Assembly (NCBI GenBank): GCA_014238345.1
Contig: JABABF010000088.1
Location: 1-35,130, forward strand
Direction: 5' to 3'
Origin: Gammaproteobacteria bacterium
Lineage (GTDB): Bacteria > Pseudomonadota > Gammaproteobacteria > JABABF01
Length of the DNA: 35,130 nucleotides
Below the pieces are notes generated by a model that saw only the letters and a list, made by a program, of their open reading frames with translations, was not told the DNA's origin and searched no databases. Below are positions 15,947-24,530 of this stretch, piece after piece. How positions within the stretch are numbered: position 1 is the stretch's first letter; every line of letters starts with the position of its first letter. Made by a program: the position numbers and the translations under genes.

Positions 15947-16618
15947 TTAGCGGTAGCGCTCCACCACTGTATCTAGAGAGTGCGGGGGATCTAAGATGCG
16001 CTTGGCCTGCAGAGCGTCGCCACAACTCACTGCACGCCCGGTATAGAGTCCCACAGTACTACCCGACTCCCGCAAATAGACCGGGAAGCCCAAGGTATCA
16101 AGGGTCGAATACAGATGCTGTGCACTAGCCATATCATCATAGACAGCTATACGCAGTGTCCATCGGTATTGATCTGCACCAGCCCCCGCCCGCTGACACT
16201 TGGCCTCTTCCCTGCGCATGGAAGCCGCAATTGCCGCCGCTCGTTTACGGGGATCAACAACACGTGCTTTTTTAGTCTGAGTTGCCGCGGATTTAGCAGC
16301 TTTCTTGGCAGCTTTCTTGGCAACTTTTGATTTTTTCGCTGAGGATTTAGTGGTTGCCTTAGCTGCGGCTGCTTTGTCCGTAACCAGCGGGGCTGGCTCT
16401 GTAATAGCGCCACCAGTTCGCGCCGAAAAATCAAATGATTCACATGAAGAAAGTAGTAGGAACACGGGCACCGCCATCAGCATCCCTAACGCCTTAAACG
16501 CCTTATCAGCCCCAGAACCAGAACCAGCACTAATAAGCGCCCTAGCTAATGCCCCTGAGTTCCCCGAACTCACCCCTAGCTGTTTAAATTCTGTCATTTT
16601 GTCTCTCGCCTTATTCAT
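15947..16618 (-). CDS. Lys/Ala-rich lipoprotein with SPOR-like C-terminal domain
   Basis: This is a 223-residue protein with a lipobox LSSC (Cys59) after a hydrophobic stretch GMLMAVPVFLLL. That leader is unusually long, so a start nearer ATG 16483 is possible, although AAGGAA precedes ATG 16618. A Lys/Ala-rich segment (about 86-125, many KKAAKKAAK-like steps) links the lipid anchor to a C-terminal domain RWTLRIAVYDDMASAQHLYSTL. That domain resembles the RWAVRVAVYDSDAGAQRMLKRL domain of the next lipoprotein upstream, and both look like compact SPOR-type folds. Such domains bind denuded peptidoglycan. I infer an outer-membrane lipoprotein that helps seat the secretin; the role is not proven. 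Confidence 0.6.
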   Translation of the reverse strand: MNKARDKMTEFKQLGVSSGNSGALARALISAGSGSGADKAFKALGMLMAVPVFLLLSSCESFDFSARTGGAITEPAPLVTDKAAAAKATTKSSAKKSKVAKKAAKKAAKSAATQTKKARVVDPRKRAAAIAASMRREEAKCQRAGAGADQYRWTLRIAVYDDMASAQHLYSTLDTLGFPVYLRESGSTVGLYTGRAVSCGDALQAKRILDPPHSLDTVVERYR

Positions 16619-16642
16619 GATTGTATTCCTTGCGCGGTATTG

Positions 16643-17695
16643 CTACTTTGACTTATCAGCATCAGCACCAGCACCAGCATCAGGACTCTTTGTTGGAGTG
16701 GGGTCGTCGCTACGCTGCACCGCTAGCGTAGCCAAACCGTATCGACGATCCAGTGCCTTGGACATACGATCCGCTTGACGCTTGCTCATATCACGACCGA
16801 CATAGAGACCGCTAAAAACTCGAGAGCCACTTTGAACCTGCGACAAATAGGAGGTGAAATTATCTGAGCGCAACCGCTTCAACATACGCTGAGCACCCGC
16901 ATCACTATCGTAGACCGCAACACGCACTGCCCACCGATTACGCCGACTACGTTTTGATGGTTGTGATTGAGCCTGCTCCGCCCGCTCAGCCCGCCGCCGC
17001 TCCGCACGCTCCCGCCGCTGGTCACGACGAGACAGCGGCGCCACATCAGTAGCAGCTGCCCTCCGACTAGTGCGCTGCTCACCTTGACATGCTGGCAGGG
17101 CTCGCTCTAGGCGCACAGGAGAAGTTGAGCAACGCAACGCAGTTTTGTCAACCTTGGTGTGCCGGTCAGCATCACGCACCACTACCACTCGATTCGGATA
17201 GTAAATGTCTGCCACCAACGGCCGGTTCATCAGCAACAGCTGTTGCAAGGCTTCCTCAAAGCAGTCAAAACGCAGCTTATAAGGCTGCACTATGCGGCGA
17301 TCTTCTTCTGGCTTCCATTCAAGACGCATACCGTAGTGACCCGCCAGCCGTTGCACTGTATGAGACAGATCCGAGGCAGCGACATCTAAACAGTGGAGAC
17401 CCCGTCGCGGCACCACATTGATCGTTTCTGGCGTATTGTCGTGCCCAGCACGAATAGCTGATCCGCTAATAGCGCGCGACCCACTATCACTAACGGAAGC
17501 AGCAAGTCCAGATGACCCAAGATCGGTGCTAGCACCTACTGGCACCTCAACATTCCACAACCCACCGCCAGAGCCCACGGAAGAGCAGGCACCGAGTGTC
17601 CAAACCATCGCGACAAGCGCCAGACTTGGCAACAGGCGCAAACGCGAAAAGCGTGAGCACACTATTCCTGTGTTTACTCCTATGCCTATTCCCAT
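16643..17695 (-). CDS. PilL/TcpQ-like lipoprotein with SPOR-like C-terminal domain
   Basis: This is a 350-residue lipoprotein with lipobox LGAC (Cys37). Residues about 98-175 (LHCLDVAASDLSHTVQRL through LMNRPLVADIYY and VVVV) look like the secretin/TonB short N-terminal-type domain found in TcpQ and PilL, proteins that bind and stabilise type IVb secretins. A basic, Arg-rich linker (215-250) leads to a SPOR-like C-terminal domain (about 255-330). AGGAG lies 9 bases before ATG 17695. The next gene downstream is a smaller lipoprotein with a related C-terminal domain, then the secretin, which supports a secretin-pilotin or assembly role. A perfect 15-bp tandem repeat lies 45-74 bases upstream of the start. 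Confidence 0.6.
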   Translation of the reverse strand: MGIGIGVNTGIVCSRFSRLRLLPSLALVAMVWTLGACSSVGSGGGLWNVEVPVGASTDLGSSGLAASVSDSGSRAISGSAIRAGHDNTPETINVVPRRGLHCLDVAASDLSHTVQRLAGHYGMRLEWKPEEDRRIVQPYKLRFDCFEEALQQLLLMNRPLVADIYYPNRVVVVRDADRHTKVDKTALRCSTSPVRLERALPACQGEQRTSRRAAATDVAPLSRRDQRRERAERRRAERAEQAQSQPSKRSRRNRWAVRVAVYDSDAGAQRMLKRLRSDNFTSYLSQVQSGSRVFSGLYVGRDMSKRQADRMSKALDRRYGLATLAVQRSDDPTPTKSPDAGAGADADKSK

Positions 17696-17991
17696 TATCT
17701 TTTTCTCCTAAACTCTCTTCACACTATCAACAAGCGCTGCTCACTGTTCTGCAACTCACTGTTCTGCAACAATTGCTGATGCTGATACAGCTTTGGCTTC
17801 GTTTTCAACTGCCGCAACTGCCCTGGATGGCAAACCGTAACCGCATGATATCTTACCACTATCAAACACAACATCACATCAACAACCCTGACACAAAACA
17901 TGATTATTGTTCGATATTCGATGTCTAGGGTAACACAACACTCATCGTAGCGCAAGGCTAGTTAGCAGAGAGCCTCGCCATCACAACAGGT
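17696..17991. other. Intergenic region with a tandem repeat
   Basis: This 296-bp gap lies between the third giant pilin gene and the PilL/TcpQ-like gene. It holds two adjacent copies of a 15-bp repeat at 17740-17769. A minus-strand frame at 17719-17955 (78 codons, TTG start) has a hydrophobic stretch but no ribosome site, and its C-terminus is encoded by the repeat, so I do not call it a gene. No strong promoter hexamers are visible. Confidence 0.45.
17740..17769. repeat. 15-bp tandem direct repeat, two perfect copies
   Basis: CTCACTGTTCTGCAA occurs at 17740-17754 and again at 17755-17769 without mismatch. It sits upstream of the PilL/TcpQ-like gene (start 17695), where an activator could bind on the same face every 1.5 turns, or it may be a recent slippage duplication. 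Confidence 0.85.
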
Positions 17992-19989
17992 TCAGCACGG
18001 GGCTGCCACGGTGGCAGGGTTGGGATCTGTGGGGCATTTCGGGCCAATACACTGCATACAACTCAATGCCCCCACCGTCGATGCCTCGATCACAACTGTC
18101 GTTGTATTCACGGCAGCACCCGCGCTATTGTCACGCGCCATATTCAACAAATCTGTCTGCAAGCTAGCGCTAGCACTACTGTCGCTGATTGCAGGACTGA
18201 GCATGCGAAACGGGTTGTGCATGCTAATCTCAGTGGGCCAGACGAAATCGACCACCGCATGTTCCCAACCCGGCACGGGCCCCAAGGAAGCCGCATAGGG
18301 AGTGCTAGCATAACTATAGCCCTGCTCATCCCACGGCCAGTTGCGCGCACCATGGGCGAGGACAAAATCCACATCGCGCAATTCTAGCCGCTCCACATAA
18401 ACATGGTCATGTCGCAATGCAGTTTTGGGGCCCAGCGATACGACTGGGGAGTTGTACAGATCAAGCGCACTGCGTTGCCGAATTAATGATGATGGATCAG
18501 TGGTCGGCAGACCACCGATCACCAGGTTGTCGGGATCGTCTAGATCACGACTGCCCGCAAAAGCAAAGCCAGCCACCTGAGCAGATACCTGATGCGAACC
18601 ACGGTAGCTCAGACCAGCTGGCTGCCCCAGCTCGCGCTGCCCCGCTACGATCGAAGTGCTATATTGCCGCAAATAATCCCACAGTTCCACGGTTATCGTC
18701 CCAGAACTAGTGGCGGCGGCAAGGATCGTGTCGGTAGAAGCCAAACTCACATGAGTACCCGGACGTATGACCAACACATTGTTGTGCCAATCAAATGATC
18801 TGGGGCTGTACGGAGCCACGCCATAAGGAAAATAATTCGTGCCGTAAGCCGAACCAGATGTACCGTAGTGAGCAACGCAACAGGCTCCCGCTTGATCGGC
18901 CTCGCCAGGACGTGCTGCCAATACCGCCAAACCCGCCGATGGAAAATGTGGATCCTCGGCTAGGCGGGCGAATTGCACTGCAGTCTCAACGACTAATGCC
19001 TGCGTGCTATCAATGCCGTAAGGGGCGAGACGCAATGCCCCATAGTACGGGCTAAGGATGGACTCGGGGGGGAGAGCAACCCGTGCGCCGGGGGCATCAA
19101 GACGCACATTGCCGCCGAGCACTAATAGACCTGCTCGCAACGCAGACAAAATATCTAATTCAGTCGGATTTGATGGCGGCTGCAACAACTCCTCTTCAGA
19201 GAGCGTATACGCCTCGTTACGGCGCTGCACCTCAATGCCAACATTAGAAAGCGTTGTGCAATTGCCACTGGTCAGAGCATTGGCATTTTGCACGCGTGAA
19301 GATGGCACTAACGCAGCAATGTAATGCGCCATGCAGGCAAATGGACGGGGCAATTCCATATACAACCGCAAGCCTTGCTGACCAGCAAAGTCCGCCAGCT
19401 CTTCCGCCGTGTTGATCGCTACATCAAGATCCGCATAGGAGGTACTGGAACTCGCCACTCGCCACGCAGATGCCCCGGTGGTTGGCACGGGTTGCAATCT
19501 CAGGGCACCACCAAGTACAGATTCGAGCGCCAAAGCCCTCCTGGTTCCTCCCAGCAGCTGATCCGCACTATCGGTTACATCCCCACGAATAATATCCAAT
19601 TCAGTGCGCCACTCTGTCGGCGGTATATATCCCTCCCGCAAGAGGCGCCGCACACCAGAGATATCAGCTAAGTCCATGTTGCCGTCGCCATTGCAATCGT
19701 CGTCGAGTTCTTCAATACCAGCAACCGTCGGTGTCACTAAGAACTCTTCGACACAGAAGTCTACTGGCCACACCTGATTATGAGTACGGTAGAGCAACGC
19801 CGCATCAACAATTTCGCGCAGCTCAGCGGCTGCACGGTCAGCCAAAGAGAATAGGTGAGCCTCGCGGCGGTGCTGTAGTTGTAGCGAGAAAAAGAGTAGT
19901 AGCACTGATAGCACCAGGGATAGCTCGAGCAATGTCACGCCGCGCACCGCCCACCGCTGGCGGATGCCTGTGCCTAGGGAGTCGGGCAT
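17992..19989 (-). CDS. Giant pilin-like protein 3 (665 aa) with dockerin-like acidic loop
   Basis: A prepilin leader ends at Gly17 (VRG|VTLLELSLV), with the conserved Glu at +5, then one hydrophobic helix. The WP motif (Trp74-Pro75) and Cys79 follow, then an EF-hand-type loop at 98-109 (Asp98, Asn100, Asp102, Asp106, Asp109; DxNxDG) and GYIPP. About 540 further residues look like beta-rich repeats of low similarity to anything I recognise. The tail carries Cys residues in CMQC, PKCP and a final Cys. Normal pilins are 150-250 aa, so most of this protein would project from the fibre. ATG 19989 overlaps the end of giant pilin 2 by 16 bp, implying coupled translation. I infer a tip or adhesin-like minor pilin. 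Confidence 0.72.
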   Translation of the reverse strand: MPDSLGTGIRQRWAVRGVTLLELSLVLSVLLLFFSLQLQHRREAHLFSLADRAAAELREIVDAALLYRTHNQVWPVDFCVEEFLVTPTVAGIEELDDDCNGDGNMDLADISGVRRLLREGYIPPTEWRTELDIIRGDVTDSADQLLGGTRRALALESVLGGALRLQPVPTTGASAWRVASSSTSYADLDVAINTAEELADFAGQQGLRLYMELPRPFACMAHYIAALVPSSRVQNANALTSGNCTTLSNVGIEVQRRNEAYTLSEEELLQPPSNPTELDILSALRAGLLVLGGNVRLDAPGARVALPPESILSPYYGALRLAPYGIDSTQALVVETAVQFARLAEDPHFPSAGLAVLAARPGEADQAGACCVAHYGTSGSAYGTNYFPYGVAPYSPRSFDWHNNVLVIRPGTHVSLASTDTILAAATSSGTITVELWDYLRQYSTSIVAGQRELGQPAGLSYRGSHQVSAQVAGFAFAGSRDLDDPDNLVIGGLPTTDPSSLIRQRSALDLYNSPVVSLGPKTALRHDHVYVERLELRDVDFVLAHGARNWPWDEQGYSYASTPYAASLGPVPGWEHAVVDFVWPTEISMHNPFRMLSPAISDSSASASLQTDLLNMARDNSAGAAVNTTTVVIEASTVGALSCMQCIGPKCPTDPNPATVAAPC

Positions 19990-22070
19990 CGCGGGCTCCC
20001 AGCAACACAGTTCAAGCTCTCCACTTGCTCTATGCCTCCATCAAGTGATGTGATAGCAGTCTGTCCAAATAGCCCATCGCGGCCATTGACAGTGAAATCC
20101 AAAGTGCTAATCTGCATGCCTGCCAAATTCATCGAGGCCTCATGCAACTCGAGATCCAGGCCGATGAGCCTTGGCACATAGGACAATCTCAGATTGTTGG
20201 TATGGAATTGTAGCTCGACCGCAGTAGACGGACTCAGAACAAAACCGCTGGGATAACCGCTGGGCACTATCCCACCAGGTGCGCCAGCACCCACCAATGG
20301 CACCCGCATAAAATCCCCTCGTTGTGCGGGCGATTGCAGTACCCCAGCAGAGCTGAGTGTCCCAGCGGGCGGATCGTAGTGCAGACCCTCGACCACAGTC
20401 AATTCATTCAACAAAATGCCATCCCCGGGATAACGATAGGCATCAGAGTCGGGCAAACCTGCGTCATCCTCGGAATCCATCACAAAGTACAAGGAGGCAG
20501 AAGAACTGAAACTGCCATAGAAATTGTGGCCGGGCATAATCGACATCCGCCCGCCATAAATGCGGATGGCTCCCACTTCATAATTGCGCACATTGTAGAG
20601 ACGCAAGCCCAATGAGTCCGACTGCTCCAGTGATGCGGCAGGGGACAGTGCTGCAATCGGGGTGCCGAGCTCGCTGACATGGGCGCGCCAACCAGCATGG
20701 CGGCTGGCACGCGCCGCATCGCCGACCGACAAAGTAATCGCTCGGTCGATAAAGGCTACATCACTTAGGGAGCTATCATCGTAGGCATAGGACAGCAAGT
20801 CGGCGCTGAGCAGGCCTATATGCGTACCGTCAAGGCGCTCAAAAGCCAACGAAGACAAATGCCGATGATCGCGTGTTGTCTGAGTAAAAGTGGATCGACT
20901 AGCATCGGCACCCCCGGGCACATAACCGGACATTATTGCCAAATGTCCTTCATCGACTCCGCGCAAGGTGACAATACCGCCGAGCGGTGCCGTGGGATGG
21001 GTAGTAGCCTTGGCAAATTGAATCATCGCATCGGTCGAGGCGACATCCTCAAGGGTAGCAACGGCAGCGCGCAAGCGCAATTCACCGGTATTCATCGCAT
21101 CAAGTAACATCGGGATACCAGCTCCCCCAGCACTCGTCAACCGCAGCTGCGGCGTGAATATCGTCTCGTAGCTCAGTTCCTCAACATCAGGCAAGGAAGT
21201 AGGTGGCTCCCAGCGCCGCAAATACACCTCGACTGCTAACTCGCGTGTTGCCAGACGGCAGCTCCCCAGATCCTCGGGGGGCACCGGGTGATAGACATCA
21301 GCAGCGTCCGGAACCCCCGTCACTAGCAACGGGGGATCTGGCTCATACTGGACACCAAACAGTGACTGCACCAACGTTGCGTTGGGAACCCGCTGAGAGA
21401 TATCGCGGGCAAAGCAACCATAAGGACCTTCGTCTCCTCGAGGCAAGATGTAGCGTATCCGGAGCCCAGGAGCATCCCCAGGATGATACGTCCCCGTCGA
21501 AGTAATGGTCAGCAACCGGCTATCCCCGGGTTCATAAATCTCCCAATAAGCTGTGGTGTGGTAGCGCCCATGCTCCGCGGGAAAAAGTGGAGCCTGAGGA
21601 GAGAGAAGCGTACTGAGCGCGGTTCTCTGTGCAGGAGCGATACGATGCACTGGCGACATGATAACCTGCGTATCAAAGAGTGTCTTGCCCCGAGCGAATT
21701 GCCCGATCCCCAAGGCACTGAGACCTTTATCTTTGAGATAACCTGAGGCAACTAGCTCCCTGAGGCCGTTAATATCCCTGAAGTCGCGCACAAGATCAGC
21801 ATTGCAGTCCGACCGCTCTCCCTCTATATAAGCGTTGTAAATACAATCATCGAGCGGCCAAACACCTTCGTGTATCTGGTAAGCCATGGCGGCATCAACC
21901 ATGCTCTGTATTTCGGTCGCCACTTGAGCAACGATCTGTTCATGAATTCTGCGCTGATCGTAGTCTAGATAAAGCGCTGAGAGGATGACAATCAACGAAA
22001 TTACGATTGACAACTCAATCAACGTCGCACCACGGCAACGCAATTGCCGCAAGTAACTACGGGCACACAT
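19974..22070 (-). CDS. Giant pilin-like protein 2 (698 aa) with dockerin-like acidic loop
   Basis: The prepilin cleavage site is RG|ATLIELSIV at residue 14/15. The N-terminal helix is followed by HEGVWPLDDC (WP at 71-72, Cys76) and an acidic loop at 88-99 (DCNADLVRDFRD). The loop keeps Asp/Asn at positions 1, 3, 5, 9 and 12 but lacks the usual Gly at 6. The order WP, Cys, loop, then Gly-Tyr-Leu matches giant pilins 1 and 3, so the three are paralogues. The C-terminal 600 residues are beta-rich, with a short Cys tail (LNCVAGSPRCP). ATG 22070 lies within the last codons of giant pilin 1 (14-bp overlap). Exported type IV pilus subunit by inference; ligand unknown. Confidence 0.72.
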   Translation of the reverse strand: MCARSYLRQLRCRGATLIELSIVISLIVILSALYLDYDQRRIHEQIVAQVATEIQSMVDAAMAYQIHEGVWPLDDCIYNAYIEGERSDCNADLVRDFRDINGLRELVASGYLKDKGLSALGIGQFARGKTLFDTQVIMSPVHRIAPAQRTALSTLLSPQAPLFPAEHGRYHTTAYWEIYEPGDSRLLTITSTGTYHPGDAPGLRIRYILPRGDEGPYGCFARDISQRVPNATLVQSLFGVQYEPDPPLLVTGVPDAADVYHPVPPEDLGSCRLATRELAVEVYLRRWEPPTSLPDVEELSYETIFTPQLRLTSAGGAGIPMLLDAMNTGELRLRAAVATLEDVASTDAMIQFAKATTHPTAPLGGIVTLRGVDEGHLAIMSGYVPGGADASRSTFTQTTRDHRHLSSLAFERLDGTHIGLLSADLLSYAYDDSSLSDVAFIDRAITLSVGDAARASRHAGWRAHVSELGTPIAALSPAASLEQSDSLGLRLYNVRNYEVGAIRIYGGRMSIMPGHNFYGSFSSSASLYFVMDSEDDAGLPDSDAYRYPGDGILLNELTVVEGLHYDPPAGTLSSAGVLQSPAQRGDFMRVPLVGAGAPGGIVPSGYPSGFVLSPSTAVELQFHTNNLRLSYVPRLIGLDLELHEASMNLAGMQISTLDFTVNGRDGLFGQTAITSLDGGIEQVESLNCVAGSPRCPTP

Positions 22071-24381
22071 AGCGAGGACTATCTCCGGGAGCCGGACAAC
22101 TCACCCCTTCCGATGAGGCAGTACAGGCCCAACAAGCCAAGTGGGAGATGCTCTGTGCAGTCAACATGCCAATTTGTAGGCCACGCACAATGTCTGTGCC
22201 CGAGCTGGCAACAGGATAGTTGCTCTCACCATACCACAACCCGAGCGGCATGTTGAACTCCAACGCAGCGGCTCCCAGCAATCGCAACGGTGTGCGACCG
22301 CCAGCCGTATTACCACCGAAGTCGATCACATCTAAGCTGGTGGTGCTGGTCGTAATTTTCCCCAAAACCACTGGCCAAGCACTGCGGTTCGTAGCCTCGG
22401 TCTCCTCTATGGTCACTTGGCGCTGGACACCACTGCTATGAGCATAGCTGTAAATATCCGTATCAACCGCAAGCCCTAGGTGCACCCGGGCAGCCCGTGG
22501 CGCACGAGCATCGCTGAAGTTGAAGTAGCTGTCGTAATCACCCACCGACAGCCCCGCAGCGCTGAATAAAGCACGTTGATGCAGACCAGGCTCACGCACC
22601 ACATCACTGGAATTACTCAGGCTCTCATCAGACCACAGCTCTAGGCTACCATCAACACCATCGCCAATCTCTACAAAACCGCCATCGTCGCTGAAGTACA
22701 CACTGAGCTTCGGCAATACCATTGCTGCATCCTCAGTCTGCGAGGCAATGGTGAACATCGCCCCAGCATCGGCTGGATTACCACAGGATGTAGACCCCGA
22801 TATCGACAACAACGCTGGTAGTGTGCAGAAATCCAGTAACTCTTGGATGCTGAGCGCAGCCGCTCCCGCCGGATACACCAGCGGGTTCTCATCCAAGAAC
22901 AGCTGATCGTGGAGTAAGCCCCTCAGCGACCCCAATAGACGCGGCGCACCGCTACTGTAGTAGCGAACCGACAGCCCTAGGGCAACGCGCGCATCTCCCT
23001 CCCTGGCATCGCGTATACGATCGGATGCCCCCGCTGGAACTGTTGCGGGATCCGGGAAAATAGCTGGACTCCCGCTAGGGTGATCGTAAATACCGCCGAG
23101 CAATAGAGCGGTGCGAGTCGCCTCGGTGCGCAAATCCCCTGCGCTACTGGCAGCAGCTGCGGCATCAATGACCAGCGACTGGGTGCTGTAGTCGCCTGGA
23201 TAAGCAAAATATGACTGCAGATTGCCCGTGCTAGTGTGGATCAATCCACCCGTAACAGGGTCTATAGTCACGGCGCGCAACGCGGGGCGGTCGTCCAAGC
23301 TGCTCTGACGCAACAGCGTGATGCCATCGTCGAAATAGCCCGCCGTCAGTCTTTCAACAATTTGCAGGCGGTCGGGTAAAGCCCGTAATTCAACACGGTT
23401 GCCGTAATCAGAATTGCTGCCAACAGTCTCCAGTGCAGCGACACCGAAGATCAGCGCGGGAGCAGGGCTGATATTGGCGGTTACTGAAGTTGACACTGCG
23501 GCACCGTCAACCGATATAGGGATAGCACTCCCAACTGAGAGAGAACTCGTAACGATCGGCACGGCACCATCAGTCGCTGTGCCAAGACGCTGGCCTTCCA
23601 CATTGATACGCACTGAGCCACCAGCCGCATCTAGATAGGGGCGCACCCGGAGCAACCCCGGTTGCGGGGCATCCAACACCACCCGCCGGTCAATAACGAG
23701 CCGGTCAGTAAACACGGTCGCTATATCCCTATCTACATCGGTAGGAAAAAGTTGTGCCAGCAGGATATCGTTATAACCACCAAACCGGACTATGCTGACC
23801 AGCCGCGTCTCCCCAGCTTGCTCCACAACCTGCGCTCCGGGTATGAGACGGGCGATGTAGCCAGCATAGCGGGAAATCGATGCCTGCACGATGGTCTCCA
23901 TACGCAGGCTATCCGATGTCAACACGGCGGCGAGACCACTCCGGGTAGATACCGCTGCACTGGCCACCGTCCATGGTTGTAGGGCGACCCACTCGCCACC
24001 GCGCGCTTGGTTTTCTATGTAGCGCGGCAAAGCAGGCAAGCGACCCGCTTCCACCAGAGCCGTCATACCGCTATAGTCCAAGTCATCGCTACGGCCATCG
24101 CCATTGCAGTCACGGCTACTGACTGCATGCAGGCGAGAGCAGCTATTCAGGGGCCACTCACCCATATGGTAACGATGCACCAGTGCCGCATTGAGTATTT
24201 GGCGCAGTTCCAAGCCATGTGCGATGGCATAATTGCGCGATTGGTCGCGCACTTTCTCCAAAGTTCCAATGGCCAGTGCGATTGCTAAAAACACTAATAA
24301 CACCGAGAGATCAATCAAGGTGATGCCGCGACAACGGCGCAACGGCGCGATATGCTGATGGGAGTTGAAAATAAAATTCAT
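22057..24381 (-). CDS. Giant pilin-like protein 1 (774 aa) with dockerin-like acidic loop
   Basis: The start is placed at ATG 24381; a GTG at 24450 is in frame but overlaps a strong extended -10 element at 24436-24441, and GGAG stands upstream of the ATG. The leader ends RCRG|ITLIDLSV (Gly19), with Asp instead of the usual Glu at +5. After the helix come GEWPLNSC and an EF-hand-type loop at 91-102 (DCNGDGRSDDLD), then GRLP, as in the other two giant pilins. The long C-terminal region is beta-rich and ends with a Cys tail (LACWAC, VSCP, VCP). It is the first gene of the three-gene giant-pilin set and the longest. Asp at +5 could weaken helix packing or methylation in the fibre. Confidence 0.72.
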   Translation of the reverse strand: MNFIFNSHQHIAPLRRCRGITLIDLSVLLVFLAIALAIGTLEKVRDQSRNYAIAHGLELRQILNAALVHRYHMGEWPLNSCSRLHAVSSRDCNGDGRSDDLDYSGMTALVEAGRLPALPRYIENQARGGEWVALQPWTVASAAVSTRSGLAAVLTSDSLRMETIVQASISRYAGYIARLIPGAQVVEQAGETRLVSIVRFGGYNDILLAQLFPTDVDRDIATVFTDRLVIDRRVVLDAPQPGLLRVRPYLDAAGGSVRINVEGQRLGTATDGAVPIVTSSLSVGSAIPISVDGAAVSTSVTANISPAPALIFGVAALETVGSNSDYGNRVELRALPDRLQIVERLTAGYFDDGITLLRQSSLDDRPALRAVTIDPVTGGLIHTSTGNLQSYFAYPGDYSTQSLVIDAAAAASSAGDLRTEATRTALLLGGIYDHPSGSPAIFPDPATVPAGASDRIRDAREGDARVALGLSVRYYSSGAPRLLGSLRGLLHDQLFLDENPLVYPAGAAALSIQELLDFCTLPALLSISGSTSCGNPADAGAMFTIASQTEDAAMVLPKLSVYFSDDGGFVEIGDGVDGSLELWSDESLSNSSDVVREPGLHQRALFSAAGLSVGDYDSYFNFSDARAPRAARVHLGLAVDTDIYSYAHSSGVQRQVTIEETEATNRSAWPVVLGKITTSTTSLDVIDFGGNTAGGRTPLRLLGAAALEFNMPLGLWYGESNYPVASSGTDIVRGLQIGMLTAQSISHLACWACTASSEGVSCPAPGDSPRYVCP

Positions 24382-24435
24382 GCGCTCAGAACAGCTCCGC
24401 ACAACAGCCAAACCTGAAGTTGTGTCTACAATGCG

Positions 24436-24444
24436 ATTATAACA
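24436..24444 (-). promoter_or_regulatory. Extended -10 promoter for the giant-pilin genes
   Basis: On the minus strand TGTTATAAT (24436-24444) is a perfect extended -10 (TGn-TATAAT). No good -35 is visible, as is common for extended -10 promoters. Transcription would start near 24429, about 48 nt before ATG 24381. A 14-bp tandem repeat lies at about -38 to -64 from that start. Confidence 0.5.
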
Positions 24445-24466
24445 GACCACATCCCTGTAAGCAGGC

Positions 24467-24493
24467 GTTTCATGGCACTAGTTTCATGGCACT
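24467..24493. repeat. Tandem 13-bp direct repeat (14-bp period) upstream of the giant-pilin promoter
   Basis: GTTTCATGGCACT occurs at 24467-24479 and 24481-24493, separated by one base. It stands just upstream of the extended -10 promoter, in the position of an activator site. Confidence 0.8.
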
Positions 24494-24530
24494 TTTCACA
24501 GCACTAGTAGGGCAAAAGGAATATCCCTAT

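Noticed and set aside
17719..17955. A 78-codon minus-strand frame filling the gap before the PilL/TcpQ-like gene
   Set aside because: It starts with TTG without a ribosome site, part of it is the tandem repeat, and I see no recognisable motif.
19663..24111. Cellulosome interpretation of the dockerin-like loops
   Set aside because: Each protein has a single loop within a pilin N-terminal region, with no second dockerin repeat, cohesin or glycoside hydrolase nearby. Only the calcium-site idea is kept.
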